Shown here piece by piece: positions 16,453 through 23,305 of a stretch of DNA of 23,305 nucleotides. This DNA comes from Fidelibacterota bacterium (GTDB lineage: Bacteria > Fidelibacterota > Fidelibacteria > Fidelibacterales > Fidelibacteraceae): NCBI GenBank assembly GCA_029931905.1, contig JAOZRH010000015.1, positions 1 through 23,305 on the forward strand. Reading direction: 5' to 3'. The position numbers and the translations under genes are program-made. The notes beneath the pieces are model-generated. The model was given only the letters and a program-made list of their open reading frames with translations, had not been told where the DNA came from and did no database searches. Numbering within the stretch: position 1 is the stretch's first letter; each line of letters opens with the position of its first letter.

Positions 16453-18332
16453 TGAAATTTAAAAATCACATAAATAAATTTAAAATTTTTATTATAATAA
16501 TTTTTATATTATTACACTCTGTAGTAATTGCAGATACGGATAAAAGCAAAATAAACACCAAAATTGTTAAGATAAATTATATAGGTAATAAAAATATATC
16601 AAATAAAAATCTTAATAATATTTTAGGATTAAGATTTAATCAAACGAAAAAATATAAAAATGAATTTAATGAAAGATCAATTAAGTTGGAAAAAGAGAAA
16701 ATTAAATTTTTATATATATCAAAGGGATTCATTAATTGTAAGATAAATGATTCAATTTATGTAGATTTAGATAATAAATTGAATATTAATTATAATATTG
16801 AAGAGGGTGAAAAATATATATTAAAAAAAATATCAATAAATGGCAATAAAGTATTAAAAACAAATAAAATATTGGCATTATTGAATTTAGAATTTAATAG
16901 TGGGTTTAATATTTTCATTTTTCAAGAAAGATTGGATTTACTTGAAAATAAATATAAAGAATTGGGATATGTTTATGTAGATATTTCATATACTATGAAT
17001 GATAATTCTGATTTGGAAATAACAATTAATGTTGATGAAGGCGAAAAGTATTATATTAATAAGATAAATATTGATGGATTTGAAAAGGTAAAACAAAAAA
17101 CTATTAAAAAGCAAATTGATATTAAATTAGGTGATGTTTATAACTTGGAGAAAATTAAAAAGAGTCGTAAACAAATAATTGAATTGGGTGTATTTAATGG
17201 AGTTAATATTGTTACAGAAAATAGAAATATTGATAGCCAATATGTCGATTTAAATGTAAAGGTTTCAGAAGCATTGGAACACAGATGGGACATTAATCTT
17301 GGTTTTAAACAAGGAAGAGTTGAATTTGTAAATCATTCCTATATTTTTTCAAAAATAGATTGGTCACATAGAAATGTTTTTAGAAAAGCACATCGTTTAA
17401 GCATCAGTAGTTCTGTAAACTTATTACTTAATCAAATTCCAGATATTAATGATATTCAATTTTCATATGATATGCAATTGAGTTATCGAGTGCCAATTCT
17501 TTTAAAATATCATTTACCATCGATGGTTTCTTTGTATCAAAAAAAGGATGTTTATTCTCCATTTAATAAAGTTCAGATTGCCGAAAATGATGAATTAATA
17601 ACAAGAGGTCTGTCAATATTTTCAAATTACAAACCAAATAGAAAATTTCAAATTTCTGTAGGTTATACGCTTAGAGAAATTGAGAGTATTTTATCTCAAG
17701 AAAATGCTGAAATACAAAATCAAGTTTCATTTATTATTCAATATGATAATAGGGATAATTTTTTATTTCCTAATGATGGTTGGAATATTAGAACTTACAC
17801 TAATTATGTAAATAGTTTTAAGGAAAATTATTCAAAATATATTCAGTGGGAAATTAATGTTTCAAAATATATCCCAATATTTAGACAAACGGTTATTGCA
17901 AGTAGAATTTCGATAGGTGAAGTACATAATTTTGCTGAACATGATCCTTTAACAGCATTATTTAGATTAGGTACAGAAACTTCGGTAAGAGGTTGGGATC
18001 AATCGATTGGTAATAAATATTTAACAGCAGATAGTTTGGCAATTTATGCTGGATACAGTAAAATGTTAGCAAATATAGAATATCGGTTTCCTCTATTTTG
18101 GAGTTTAGGAGCAGTTTTTTTTGTAGATGCTGGACAATTAAAGAATAATTTTAAAGAAAGTATAAAATTTGACGAAGTTTATATTAGTGCAGGATTTGGA
18201 ATTAGATTAAATTCTCCTGTAGGACCAATTCGTTTTGAGATGCCATTTGTTATTAATGATCCATCAGTTAAAAATAATTTTGGTAAACAAACAGAAATAA
18301 AATATATTATTGCTATTTTATTTCCATTTTAA
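16452..18332 (+). CDS. Omp85 family outer-membrane protein, TamA-like
   Basis: A 626-residue outer-membrane barrel. A signal peptide (about 1-28, ending near VVIADTD) is followed by three POTRA domains (about 37-117, 118-195 and 196-274, the first two ending in EEGEKY/DEGEKY and the next beginning with a beta strand) and a barrel of about 350 residues. The Omp85 loop-6 motif is present as V512-R513-G514-W515 (VRGF or VRGY is usual), and the C terminus has the GPIRFEMPF strand. Three POTRAs and the barrel size resemble TamA more than BamA, which usually has five, though FCB BamA proteins vary. The ATG overlaps the tamB stop (TAATG). Most likely it works with TamB in outer-membrane assembly; a BamA role cannot be excluded because the rest of the genome is unseen. 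Confidence 0.88.
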   Translation: MKFKNHINKFKIFIIIIFILLHSVVIADTDKSKINTKIVKINYIGNKNISNKNLNNILGLRFNQTKKYKNEFNERSIKLEKEKIKFLYISKGFINCKINDSIYVDLDNKLNINYNIEEGEKYILKKISINGNKVLKTNKILALLNLEFNSGFNIFIFQERLDLLENKYKELGYVYVDISYTMNDNSDLEITINVDEGEKYYINKINIDGFEKVKQKTIKKQIDIKLGDVYNLEKIKKSRKQIIELGVFNGVNIVTENRNIDSQYVDLNVKVSEALEHRWDINLGFKQGRVEFVNHSYIFSKIDWSHRNVFRKAHRLSISSSVNLLLNQIPDINDIQFSYDMQLSYRVPILLKYHLPSMVSLYQKKDVYSPFNKVQIAENDELITRGLSIFSNYKPNRKFQISVGYTLREIESILSQENAEIQNQVSFIIQYDNRDNFLFPNDGWNIRTYTNYVNSFKENYSKYIQWEINVSKYIPIFRQTVIASRISIGEVHNFAEHDPLTALFRLGTETSVRGWDQSIGNKYLTADSLAIYAGYSKMLANIEYRFPLFWSLGAVFFVDAGQLKNNFKESIKFDEVYISAGFGIRLNSPVGPIRFEMPFVINDPSVKNNFGKQTEIKYIIAILFPF

Positions 18333-18395
18333 ATTTATTAAATTAGGAACAAAGTTATGAATAATTCATTGTATAAATTAAAGAAAGGAGAAAAG

Positions 18396-18899
18396 ATGAA
18401 AAAAATAGTTGTTTTGATGTTTGCAATAATGGTTTTATTATCAAGTTGTGCCGATAATAGGACAGCACAAGAAATTTATAATGATAGTAATAAATTAGCT
18501 AATCAAAAAGAATTTGAAAAAGCAATTGTTGAATTACAGTTAATAGAGGAAAAATATCCAGAAGATGTATTAGTTGTAGAAAGTATATATAAAATGGCAG
18601 AAATTTATATGCAAAATATGCATAATTTTTCAGAAGCTGCTACAAATTATAATAAATTAGCTGATAATTTTCCATCATCAAAATATAGTGCAAAATCAAG
18701 ATTTATGGCAGGTTTCTTATATGCAAATAAGATTAACGATTTAGAAAAAGCAAAAGAAACATATAGTAAATTTTTACAGGAACATCCTGGACATGAATTA
18801 ATACAATCAGTAGAATTTGAATTGAGAAACTTAGGTGTTCCAATTGAAAAAATAGAAGAATTGAAAGAAATTATTGGAAATGATAAAGAAAAAAAATAA
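18396..18899 (+). CDS. Outer-membrane TPR lipoprotein, BamD-like
   Basis: A 167-residue lipoprotein. The signal peptide MKKIVVLMFAIMVLLSSC has a clear lipobox with C18 as the lipidated residue. The mature part contains TPR-type helical repeats: AQEIYNDSNKLANQKEFEKAI, VESIYKMAEIYMQ..FSEAATNYNKLADNFP and AKSRFMAGFLYANKINDLEKAKETYSKFLQEHP. The repeat type is that of BamD and CpoB/YbgF, but it is shorter than BamD (about 245 residues). Its place directly after the Omp85 gene suggests it serves that barrel. The frame is open upstream to an ATG at 18357, but AAAGAAAGGAG stands before 18396 and only this start gives a normal lipoprotein signal. It is 14 bases before moxR. Confidence 0.82.
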   Translation: MKKIVVLMFAIMVLLSSCADNRTAQEIYNDSNKLANQKEFEKAIVELQLIEEKYPEDVLVVESIYKMAEIYMQNMHNFSEAATNYNKLADNFPSSKYSAKSRFMAGFLYANKINDLEKAKETYSKFLQEHPGHELIQSVEFELRNLGVPIEKIEELKEIIGNDKEKK

Positions 18900-18913
18900 A
18901 AAAAGGATAGAAA

Positions 18914-19906
18914 ATGAAATTTGATCTTCAATTGTTGAATGAACAAATTCAGAATGAAAGCAAATTCATTCAACAAATTCAAACAGAATTAAGCAAGGTG
19001 TTGATTGGACAAGAAAATATGGTTCGTCGTTTATTGATTGGATTGTTGGCTGATGGACATATATTATTAGAAGGTGTTCCTGGATTAGCAAAAACATTAG
19101 CAGTAAAATCATTGGCAAAATCAATAAATACATTGTTTCATCGATTACAATTTACACCAGATTTATTGCCATCTGATTTAATTGGTACGCTAATTTATAA
19201 TCAAAAAAAATCAACATTTGATGTTAAAAAAGGACCAATTTTTGCGAATATTATTCTTGCTGATGAAATTAATCGTTCACCTGCAAAAGTACAATCTGCA
19301 TTGTTAGAAGCGATGCAAGAAAGGCAGGTAACAATCGGAGACCAAACATATTTTTTAGATGAACCATTTTTGGTATTGGCAACTCAAAATCCGATAGAAC
19401 AAGAAGGAACATATCCATTACCAGAAGCACAAGTTGATCGTTTTATGTTAAAAGTTAAAATTGATTATCCTTCTCAAGAAGAGGAATTAAAAATACTGAA
19501 TCTTATGACAGGAAATGCTTTGCCTGCTGATGTTGAAAATGTAGTTGATGTAAATGTATTGTTAAGAGCCAAAAAAATTGTAAGAAATATTTATGTTGAT
19601 GAAAAAATTCATAAGTATGTTACAGATATTGTTTTTGCGACTCGTTATCCAAGTAAATTTGGATTAGGAAAAATTAGCGAACTTATTGATTTTGGAGCAT
19701 CTCCAAGAGCTTCAATTAATTTAATTAATGCAGCAAAAGCAAATGCCTTTCTAAATAAACGAGGTTATGTAACTCCAGAAGATATTCGTGAGTTAGGTTA
19801 TGATGTATTGCGTCATAGAATAATGTTATCTTTTGAAGCAGAAGCAGAAGAAATTACTGTAGAAGATATAATAAAGACAATTTTTGATACAATTCCGGTT
19901 CCATAA
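18914..19906 (+). CDS. MoxR family AAA+ ATPase
   Basis: A 330-residue AAA+ ATPase of the MoxR type (AAA_3 plus lid). Walker A is GVPGLAKT at 54-61, Walker B is IILADE ending at E118, followed by INRSPAKVQSALLEAMQERQVTIG. The sensor region is LATQNPIEQEGTYPLPEAQVDRF, and the lid has SPRASINLINAAKA. MoxR proteins act as chaperone-like ATPases, usually with VWA-domain partners encoded beside them. The DUF58 protein and a BatD-like membrane protein follow, the usual arrangement. The ribosome binding site is AAGGAT. It could be in one message with the upstream outer-membrane genes (14-base gap). Confidence 0.95.
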   Translation: MKFDLQLLNEQIQNESKFIQQIQTELSKVLIGQENMVRRLLIGLLADGHILLEGVPGLAKTLAVKSLAKSINTLFHRLQFTPDLLPSDLIGTLIYNQKKSTFDVKKGPIFANIILADEINRSPAKVQSALLEAMQERQVTIGDQTYFLDEPFLVLATQNPIEQEGTYPLPEAQVDRFMLKVKIDYPSQEEELKILNLMTGNALPADVENVVDVNVLLRAKKIVRNIYVDEKIHKYVTDIVFATRYPSKFGLGKISELIDFGASPRASINLINAAKANAFLNKRGYVTPEDIRELGYDVLRHRIMLSFEAEAEEITVEDIIKTIFDTIPVP

Positions 19907-19913
19907 TTATAAT
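19884..19913 (+). promoter_or_regulatory. Candidate internal promoter before the DUF58 gene
   Basis: TTGATA (19884-19889) and a perfect TATAAT (19908-19913) are separated by 18 bases. The -35 box is inside the end of moxR and the expected start, near 19920, lies about 17 bases before the DUF58 ATG. The match is better than most in the window, but strong A+T bias makes chance matches likely. Confidence 0.33.
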
Positions 19914-19936
19914 TTTTCAAATTTTATATAATAAAT

Positions 19937-20815
19937 ATGATTCCAAAAGAAATACTTAAAAAAGTAAAAAGAATAGAAATACAGACGAGAAAAGTAGTAA
20001 ATGATGTCTTTTCGGGCGAATATCGTTCAACATTTAAAGGTAAGGGAATGTCATTTTCTGAAGTGCGAGAATATCAACGAGGAGATGATGTTCGTCTTAT
20101 TGATTGGAATGTTACAGCAAGACAAAATCATCCATATATTAAAGTTATGGAAGAAGAACGAGAATTAACTGTCTATTTTGTTGTTGATATTTCACATTCT
20201 GGGCATTTTGGTTCGGTTGAACAATATAAAAGTGAAATAGCAGCAGAAATTTGCAGTGTGTTATCATTTAGTGCGATTAAAAATAACGATAAAGTTGGAA
20301 TGTTAAGTTTTTCTGATGATATTGAAAAATATATTTCACCCAGAAAAGGGAAATCGAATGGATTGAGAGTTATTAGAGAAATTTTGTATAGTAAATCGAA
20401 ATCTGGGTCAACAAATGTTGGGAATGCTTTAGGATATTTGTCTAAACTTATCACAAAAAAAAGTGTTGTATTTATCGTGAGTGATTTCTATGATTTGAAT
20501 TTTGAAAAACAATTGAAAGTATTATCAAATAAACATGATGTAATTCTTATTCAAATGATTGATCAATTAGATCGTGTTTTACCTAATATTGGATTAATTG
20601 CATTTCGAGATGCAGAAACAGGTGAGAAAAAAGTAATTGATACTAATAATAAAAAGAATCAATTAAAATACACTACTCAATTTTTAAAAAGACAAAATAG
20701 TTTAGAAAGAATTGTTAAAAAGAGTGCAGTTGATTTAATAAATATTGATACTGATAAGTCATATATACTACCATTAACCAAATTTTTCAAAAAAAGAGGG
20801 AAGATGTTTCATTGA
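19937..20815 (+). CDS. DUF58 / VWA-like domain protein of the MoxR locus
   Basis: A 292-residue protein of the DUF58 family. The family signature is clear: FSGEYRSTFKGKGMSF, then REYQRGDDVRLIDWNVTAR (44-62), and a VWA-like metal-site motif DISHS (84-88, DxSxS). Later segments (VVFIVSDFYD, DVILIQMIDQ) fit a Rossmann-like VWA fold. There is no signal peptide or membrane helix, so this is a short cytosolic DUF58 form. It is the expected partner of the adjacent MoxR ATPase. No Shine-Dalgarno is seen before the ATG. The TGA stop overlaps the TTG start of the next gene (TTGA at 20812-20815), indicating coupled translation. Confidence 0.92.
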   Translation: MIPKEILKKVKRIEIQTRKVVNDVFSGEYRSTFKGKGMSFSEVREYQRGDDVRLIDWNVTARQNHPYIKVMEEERELTVYFVVDISHSGHFGSVEQYKSEIAAEICSVLSFSAIKNNDKVGMLSFSDDIEKYISPRKGKSNGLRVIREILYSKSKSGSTNVGNALGYLSKLITKKSVVFIVSDFYDLNFEKQLKVLSNKHDVILIQMIDQLDRVLPNIGLIAFRDAETGEKKVIDTNNKKNQLKYTTQFLKRQNSLERIVKKSAVDLINIDTDKSYILPLTKFFKKRGKMFH

Positions 20816-21699
20816 AGAAAGTAATTATTACATTGTTGCTATTTACTTCAACATTTTTTGGTCAAATAACTGTTAACAGTAATGTTACACCATCAAAAGG
20901 ATATATCGGTGATAATTTTATTTATGAAATTGAAGTCGTTTTTGATTCGAAATATATTATTGAGATACCAAAATTATCCAATAAAAAAATTGGAAGTTTT
21001 GAGATATTAAATGAAAATATTTCAACTAAAAGAAACGATAAAGACAAATTTGTAAATAAATTATCGTATGAGATTGTTTCGTATGATACTGGTTGGCAAG
21101 AAATTCCGGGCATTCAAATTGGATTTAAAGATACAGTTGAAAATTCTTTAATGGAATATACATATTCTGATGTGGAAAATATTTACATTCTTTCTGCTAT
21201 GGATTCTGTGAAAAACATCGTTGATGTAAAATCACCAATTCCACTTAAAATATTTTCAATTTGGGATTGGATTTTAATTATTATTCTTGTTTTGATAATA
21301 ATTGCTTTGATTTGGTATGGAAAAACCAAAAAACGAAAAGTTATCATTAAAAAAGAGCCAGAGTACGAATTTTCGCCAATGGAAATTGCATTAAATGAAT
21401 TGGAGATATTAAAAAATAAAGATTATTTAGATAAAAAATTATGGAAAGAATTTTATATTGAATTAACATATATTGTAAAGAAATTTTACGAAGAATTTTA
21501 TTTTATTCATCTAAAAGAATCTACAACAAAAGAGATATTACCAACATTAAAAGAGGTGATTTCTCAAAAAGAATATGAGTTTTTTAGAATATTATTTACA
21601 TCATCAGATTTTGTTAAATTTGCAAAGCAAGAGAGTAATTTAAAAAGATGTGAAGACGATTTTGAAAGAGTAAGAGAAATAATAAATTCATACAATTAA
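20812..21699 (+). CDS. BatD/DUF4381-like membrane protein of the MoxR locus (TTG start)
   Basis: A 295-residue protein with a signal peptide (about 1-17), a periplasmic beta-rich domain (about 20-140) resembling the N-terminal part of BatD, one membrane helix (about 149-169, preceded by DVKSPIPLKIFSIWDW) and a cytosolic helical part (about 170-295). The last part contains FYIELTYIVKKFYEEFYFIHLKESTTKEIL and later SSDFVKFAK, the pattern of DUF4381-type tails found beside MoxR-DUF58 pairs. The start is TTG overlapping the DUF58 stop, with GAGGGA ten bases upstream. It would link the cytosolic ATPase/VWA pair to the periplasm. BatA and BatB do not follow; the next gene is rpmB. The specific function is unknown. 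Confidence 0.82.
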   Translation: MKKVIITLLLFTSTFFGQITVNSNVTPSKGYIGDNFIYEIEVVFDSKYIIEIPKLSNKKIGSFEILNENISTKRNDKDKFVNKLSYEIVSYDTGWQEIPGIQIGFKDTVENSLMEYTYSDVENIYILSAMDSVKNIVDVKSPIPLKIFSIWDWILIIILVLIIIALIWYGKTKKRKVIIKKEPEYEFSPMEIALNELEILKNKDYLDKKLWKEFYIELTYIVKKFYEEFYFIHLKESTTKEILPTLKEVISQKEYEFFRILFTSSDFVKFAKQESNLKRCEDDFERVREIINSYN

Positions 21700-21714
21700 A
21701 ATATGTCAAAATAC

Positions 21715-21745
21715 TTGCTTTTATGAAAAAATATTTGCATATTAT
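21715..21745 (+). promoter_or_regulatory. Candidate promoter for rpmB
   Basis: TTGCTT (21715-21720) and TATTAT (21740-21745) stand 19 bases apart, the same long spacing as the candidate SRP RNA promoter. The 72-base gap precedes a gene that ends in its own terminator, so a promoter is expected here; the boxes themselves are ordinary. Confidence 0.3.
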
Positions 21746-21771
21746 GAAGTTTGAGAAAAAAGGAGAGATCA

Positions 21772-21963
21772 ATGTCAAAAATATGTGAAATCTGTGGAAA
21801 AAAACCAATATTTGGTAATAATGTAAGTCATGCAAATAATAAAACTCGTCGTCGTTGGAATCCAAATTTACAAAAAATTAGAGTAAATGTAAATGGTACT
21901 GCAAAGAGAATCAAAGTTTGTACAGATTGTATTAAATCAGATAGAATAGAAAAAGTTATTTAA
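21772..21963 (+). CDS. rpmB: 50S ribosomal protein L28, zinc-binding (Cys4) form
   Basis: A 63-residue L28 with the family pattern CGKKPIFGNNVSHANNKTRRRWNPNLQ and VNGTAKRIKVCTDC. Two CxxC pairs (C5/C8 and C50/C53) make it the zinc-binding form, as opposed to the Cys-less form used under zinc shortage. The frame is open back to a TTG at 21751, but AAGGAGAG stands just before the ATG at 21772 and family members begin MS(K/R). It is followed by a strong terminator and has no rpmG neighbour, so it is probably transcribed alone. Confidence 0.96.
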   Translation: MSKICEICGKKPIFGNNVSHANNKTRRRWNPNLQKIRVNVNGTAKRIKVCTDCIKSDRIEKVI

Positions 21964-21988
21964 GTACTAAGATTGAAAATTAAATTTA

Positions 21989-22018
21989 CCCGCTATATTT
22001 ATATAGTGGGTTTTTTTT
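21989..22018 (+). terminator. Intrinsic terminator after rpmB
   Basis: Bases 21989-21997 pair with 22002-22010 (nine pairs, one G-T, with three C-G pairs at the base) around a four-base loop, followed immediately by eight T residues (22011-22018). This is the clearest rho-independent terminator in the window and separates rpmB from the lptE-acc unit. Confidence 0.92.
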
Positions 22019-22019
22019 A

Positions 22020-22048
22020 TTGTTTTATTTTAAATTATTTGTTAACAT
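22020..22048 (+). promoter_or_regulatory. Candidate promoter for lptE
   Basis: TTGTTT (22020-22025), a 17-base spacer and TAACAT (22043-22048) lie directly after the rpmB terminator and 18 bases before the lptE ATG. A promoter is expected here because transcription from upstream should stop; the box match itself is moderate. Confidence 0.33.
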
Positions 22049-22066
22049 AGAGAGAGGAAATTATAT

Positions 22067-22585
22067 ATGAAAAAACAAAGTTTGCTATTATTAATAATTT
22101 TATTTACAATGACAGGTTGTTGGTATTATTCTGTTAGACCTGGAACAATTCCATCTGGAATAACAAATATTGCAGTTCCGAAAATTAAGAACGAGACAGC
22201 AGAATTTAATTTGGGAGAAAATCTTACAGCTTCTGTGATTTCTGAAGTTATATCAGAAAATATTTTACCATTGATTGATGAAAGTCTTGCAAATTCAATA
22301 TTATATATAACAATAAAAAGTATTAGAGAAAAACCGTATAGTTACGATGAAACAGAAGTTGTGAAAGAATATCAGCTTTCTATTTCAATAGAATTTAAAT
22401 GGTATGGAACAAAAGAACAAACTGATTTGATGACTAGTACAATTTCTCAAAATGAAATATATTTTAGTGATAATTATAATAACCAAATATCATCTGATGA
22501 TCAAATTATCAGAGAAGATGCCATTTCAAAATTAAATGATTTATTAGCAGAAAAAATAATATTGGAATTAACTTCTGATTGGTAA
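22067..22585 (+). CDS. lptE: LPS-assembly lipoprotein LptE
   Basis: A 172-residue outer-membrane lipoprotein. The signal peptide ends in a lipobox, TMTGC with C18 lipidated. The mature N terminus, WYYSVRPGTIPSGITNIAVPKIKNETAEF, is the usual opening of the LptE family of FCB bacteria, followed by the long helix-strand segment ENLTASVISEVISEN. With the barrel LptD it places lipopolysaccharide in the outer leaflet, so the organism very probably makes LPS. AGAGAGGAAA precedes the ATG. Confidence 0.85.
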   Translation: MKKQSLLLLIILFTMTGCWYYSVRPGTIPSGITNIAVPKIKNETAEFNLGENLTASVISEVISENILPLIDESLANSILYITIKSIREKPYSYDETEVVKEYQLSISIEFKWYGTKEQTDLMTSTISQNEIYFSDNYNNQISSDDQIIREDAISKLNDLLAEKIILELTSDW

Positions 22586-22607
22586 ATATCGGCTAAAAGC
22601 ATATAAT
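22579..22607 (+). promoter_or_regulatory. Candidate promoter for accB-accC
   Basis: TTGGTA (22579-22584), exactly 17 bases, and a perfect TATAAT (22602-22607). The -35 box overlaps the last codons and stop of lptE, and the expected start is about 24 bases before the accB ATG. The spacing and -10 box are the best in the window. Confidence 0.45.
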
Positions 22608-22637
22608 ATTTATATTAGATAATTAATTGGAGAAAAT

Positions 22638-23096
22638 ATGTCGAAAATAAATTTAGAAGAAGTTCGAAAAATTGTTAAATTGTTTGATGAATTAAAAATA
22701 AATAAATTTAGAATTAAGCAAAAAGATTTTGAAATAGAGGTCGATAGATCTAATGGGAAAAATATTTATTATCAAGACAATCATCATAATTCAAAGGAAG
22801 AAATACATAATTCAAAGATAATAGAAGAAGAACAGAATATTGAAGATGATGATAATATTAAAATAGTAAAAGCACCAATTCCGGGCACTTTTTATAGGGC
22901 ATCTACTCCAAATGGCAAACCATTTGTTGAAAAGGGTGACAAGATTGCCGTTGGTGATGTATTGGGGATTGTTGAGGCGATGAAGGTGATGAATAAAATT
23001 GAATCAGATGTTTCTGGTGAAGTTGTTGATATTTTACACGAAGATGGAAAATCTGTTGAATACGGTACAAAATTAATAAAAATACAGTTAAAATAA
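22638..23096 (+). CDS. accB: Biotin carboxyl carrier protein of acetyl-CoA carboxylase
   Basis: A 152-residue carrier that moves the carboxyl group between the biotin carboxylase AccC and the carboxyltransferase in malonyl-CoA synthesis, the first step of fatty acid synthesis. The N-terminal helix (INLEEVRKIVKLFDEL) is typical; a charged, flexible linker (about 40-75, rich in N, H, E and D) replaces the Pro/Ala linker of GC-richer species. The biotinyl domain (about 76-152) contains PIPGTFYRASTPNGKPFV and the biotinylation motif EAMKVMN with K116 as the acceptor lysine. GGAG precedes the ATG. accC follows after three bases. The usual upstream neighbour efp is absent; lptE is there instead. 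Confidence 0.97.
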   Translation: MSKINLEEVRKIVKLFDELKINKFRIKQKDFEIEVDRSNGKNIYYQDNHHNSKEEIHNSKIIEEEQNIEDDDNIKIVKAPIPGTFYRASTPNGKPFVEKGDKIAVGDVLGIVEAMKVMNKIESDVSGEVVDILHEDGKSVEYGTKLIKIQLK

Positions 23097-23099
23097 ATT

Positions 23100-23305
23100 A
23101 TGTTTAATAGAGTATTAATTGCCAATCGTGGAGAAATTGCTTTAAGAATAATTAGAGCTTGTCATGAGTTAGGAATTGAAACAATTTCTGTTTATTCTGA
23201 AGAGGATAGAGATTCACTGCATGTAAAGACATCAGATCATTCTGTTTGTATTGGACCTGCTTCACCGTTAAAAAGTTATTTGAATAAAAATGCAATAATA
23301 GCAGC
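23100..23305 (+). CDS. accC: Biotin carboxylase of acetyl-CoA carboxylase, 5' part (3' end outside window)
   Basis: The ATG at 23100 opens a frame that runs off the window end. The 68 complete codons read MFNRVLIANRGEIALRIIRA followed by a segment with YSEEDRDSLHVK and CIGPASPLKSYLN, the standard N-terminal biotin carboxylase domain. It carboxylates the biotin on AccB using bicarbonate and ATP. No Shine-Dalgarno is visible; with only three bases after accB, translation is probably coupled to it. Confidence 0.96.
   Translation, partial: MFNRVLIANRGEIALRIIRACHELGIETISVYSEEDRDSLHVKTSDHSVCIGPASPLKSYLNKNAIIA

Noticed and set aside
1..23305. CRISPR arrays, insertion sequences, tRNA or rRNA genes, phage genes, T-box or other known riboswitches
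   Set aside because: No repeat-spacer pattern, transposase, inverted terminal repeats, tRNA-like cloverleaf, rRNA core motifs or T-box sequence was seen on either strand by reading; a covariance-model search would be decisive for RNAs.

Overview
The window is AT-rich (roughly 70% A+T by eye) and almost fully coding, with every supported gene on the + strand. It is chromosomal housekeeping DNA from a Gram-negative bacterium with an outer membrane: it carries LptE, TamB, an Omp85 protein and two lipobox proteins. Several features point to the FCB (Bacteroidota/Chlorobiota/Ignavibacteria-like) superphylum: the thrS-infC-rpmI-rplT-pheS-pheT-(coiled coil)-zapA-rny-folD order, a PheS with a Cys4 insert, an AmpG-like MFS protein with an extracytoplasmic insert, and a MoxR-DUF58-membrane protein trio. 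That placement is inference from gene content; no rRNA is present to settle it. TGA is used as a stop, so the code is the standard bacterial one.

Layout. 1-1076: 3' part of an AmpG-like MFS transporter. 1161-1262: SRP 4.5S-type RNA, followed directly by dnaX (1296-2972). 3124-12620: a tightly packed translation, cell-division, RNA-turnover and folate run: thrS, infC (with an AUU start), rpmI, rplT, pheS, pheT, a 63-residue coiled-coil protein, zapA, rny and folD. 12652-18899: an outer-membrane biogenesis module of TamB, a TamA-like Omp85 protein (translationally coupled) and a TPR lipoprotein. 18914-21699: MoxR ATPase, DUF58 protein and a BatD/DUF4381-like membrane protein, without BatA or BatB. 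21772-21963: rpmB as a probable single-gene unit ending in a clear intrinsic terminator (21989-22018). 22067-23305: lptE, accB and the start of accC.

From thrS to the BatD-like gene no gap exceeds about 65 bases and no terminator is visible, so this may be one long transcription unit with internal promoters. Genes are linked by overlaps (TAATG at 9622 and 16450; TTGA at 20812). Start sites were adjusted where the ribosome binding site or family alignment demanded it: thrS 3124, infC 5045 (ATT), rpmI 5580, zapA 9826, TPR lipoprotein 18396, rpmB 21772.

No mobile element, CRISPR array, tRNA, rRNA or clear horizontal insertion is visible, and no dramatic unknown system. The observations most worth following are a nine-A run in dnaX at almost exactly the codon where E. 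coli makes its gamma subunit, the small coiled-coil gene in front of zapA, and the reduced MoxR-DUF58 locus joined to an outer-membrane assembly module.
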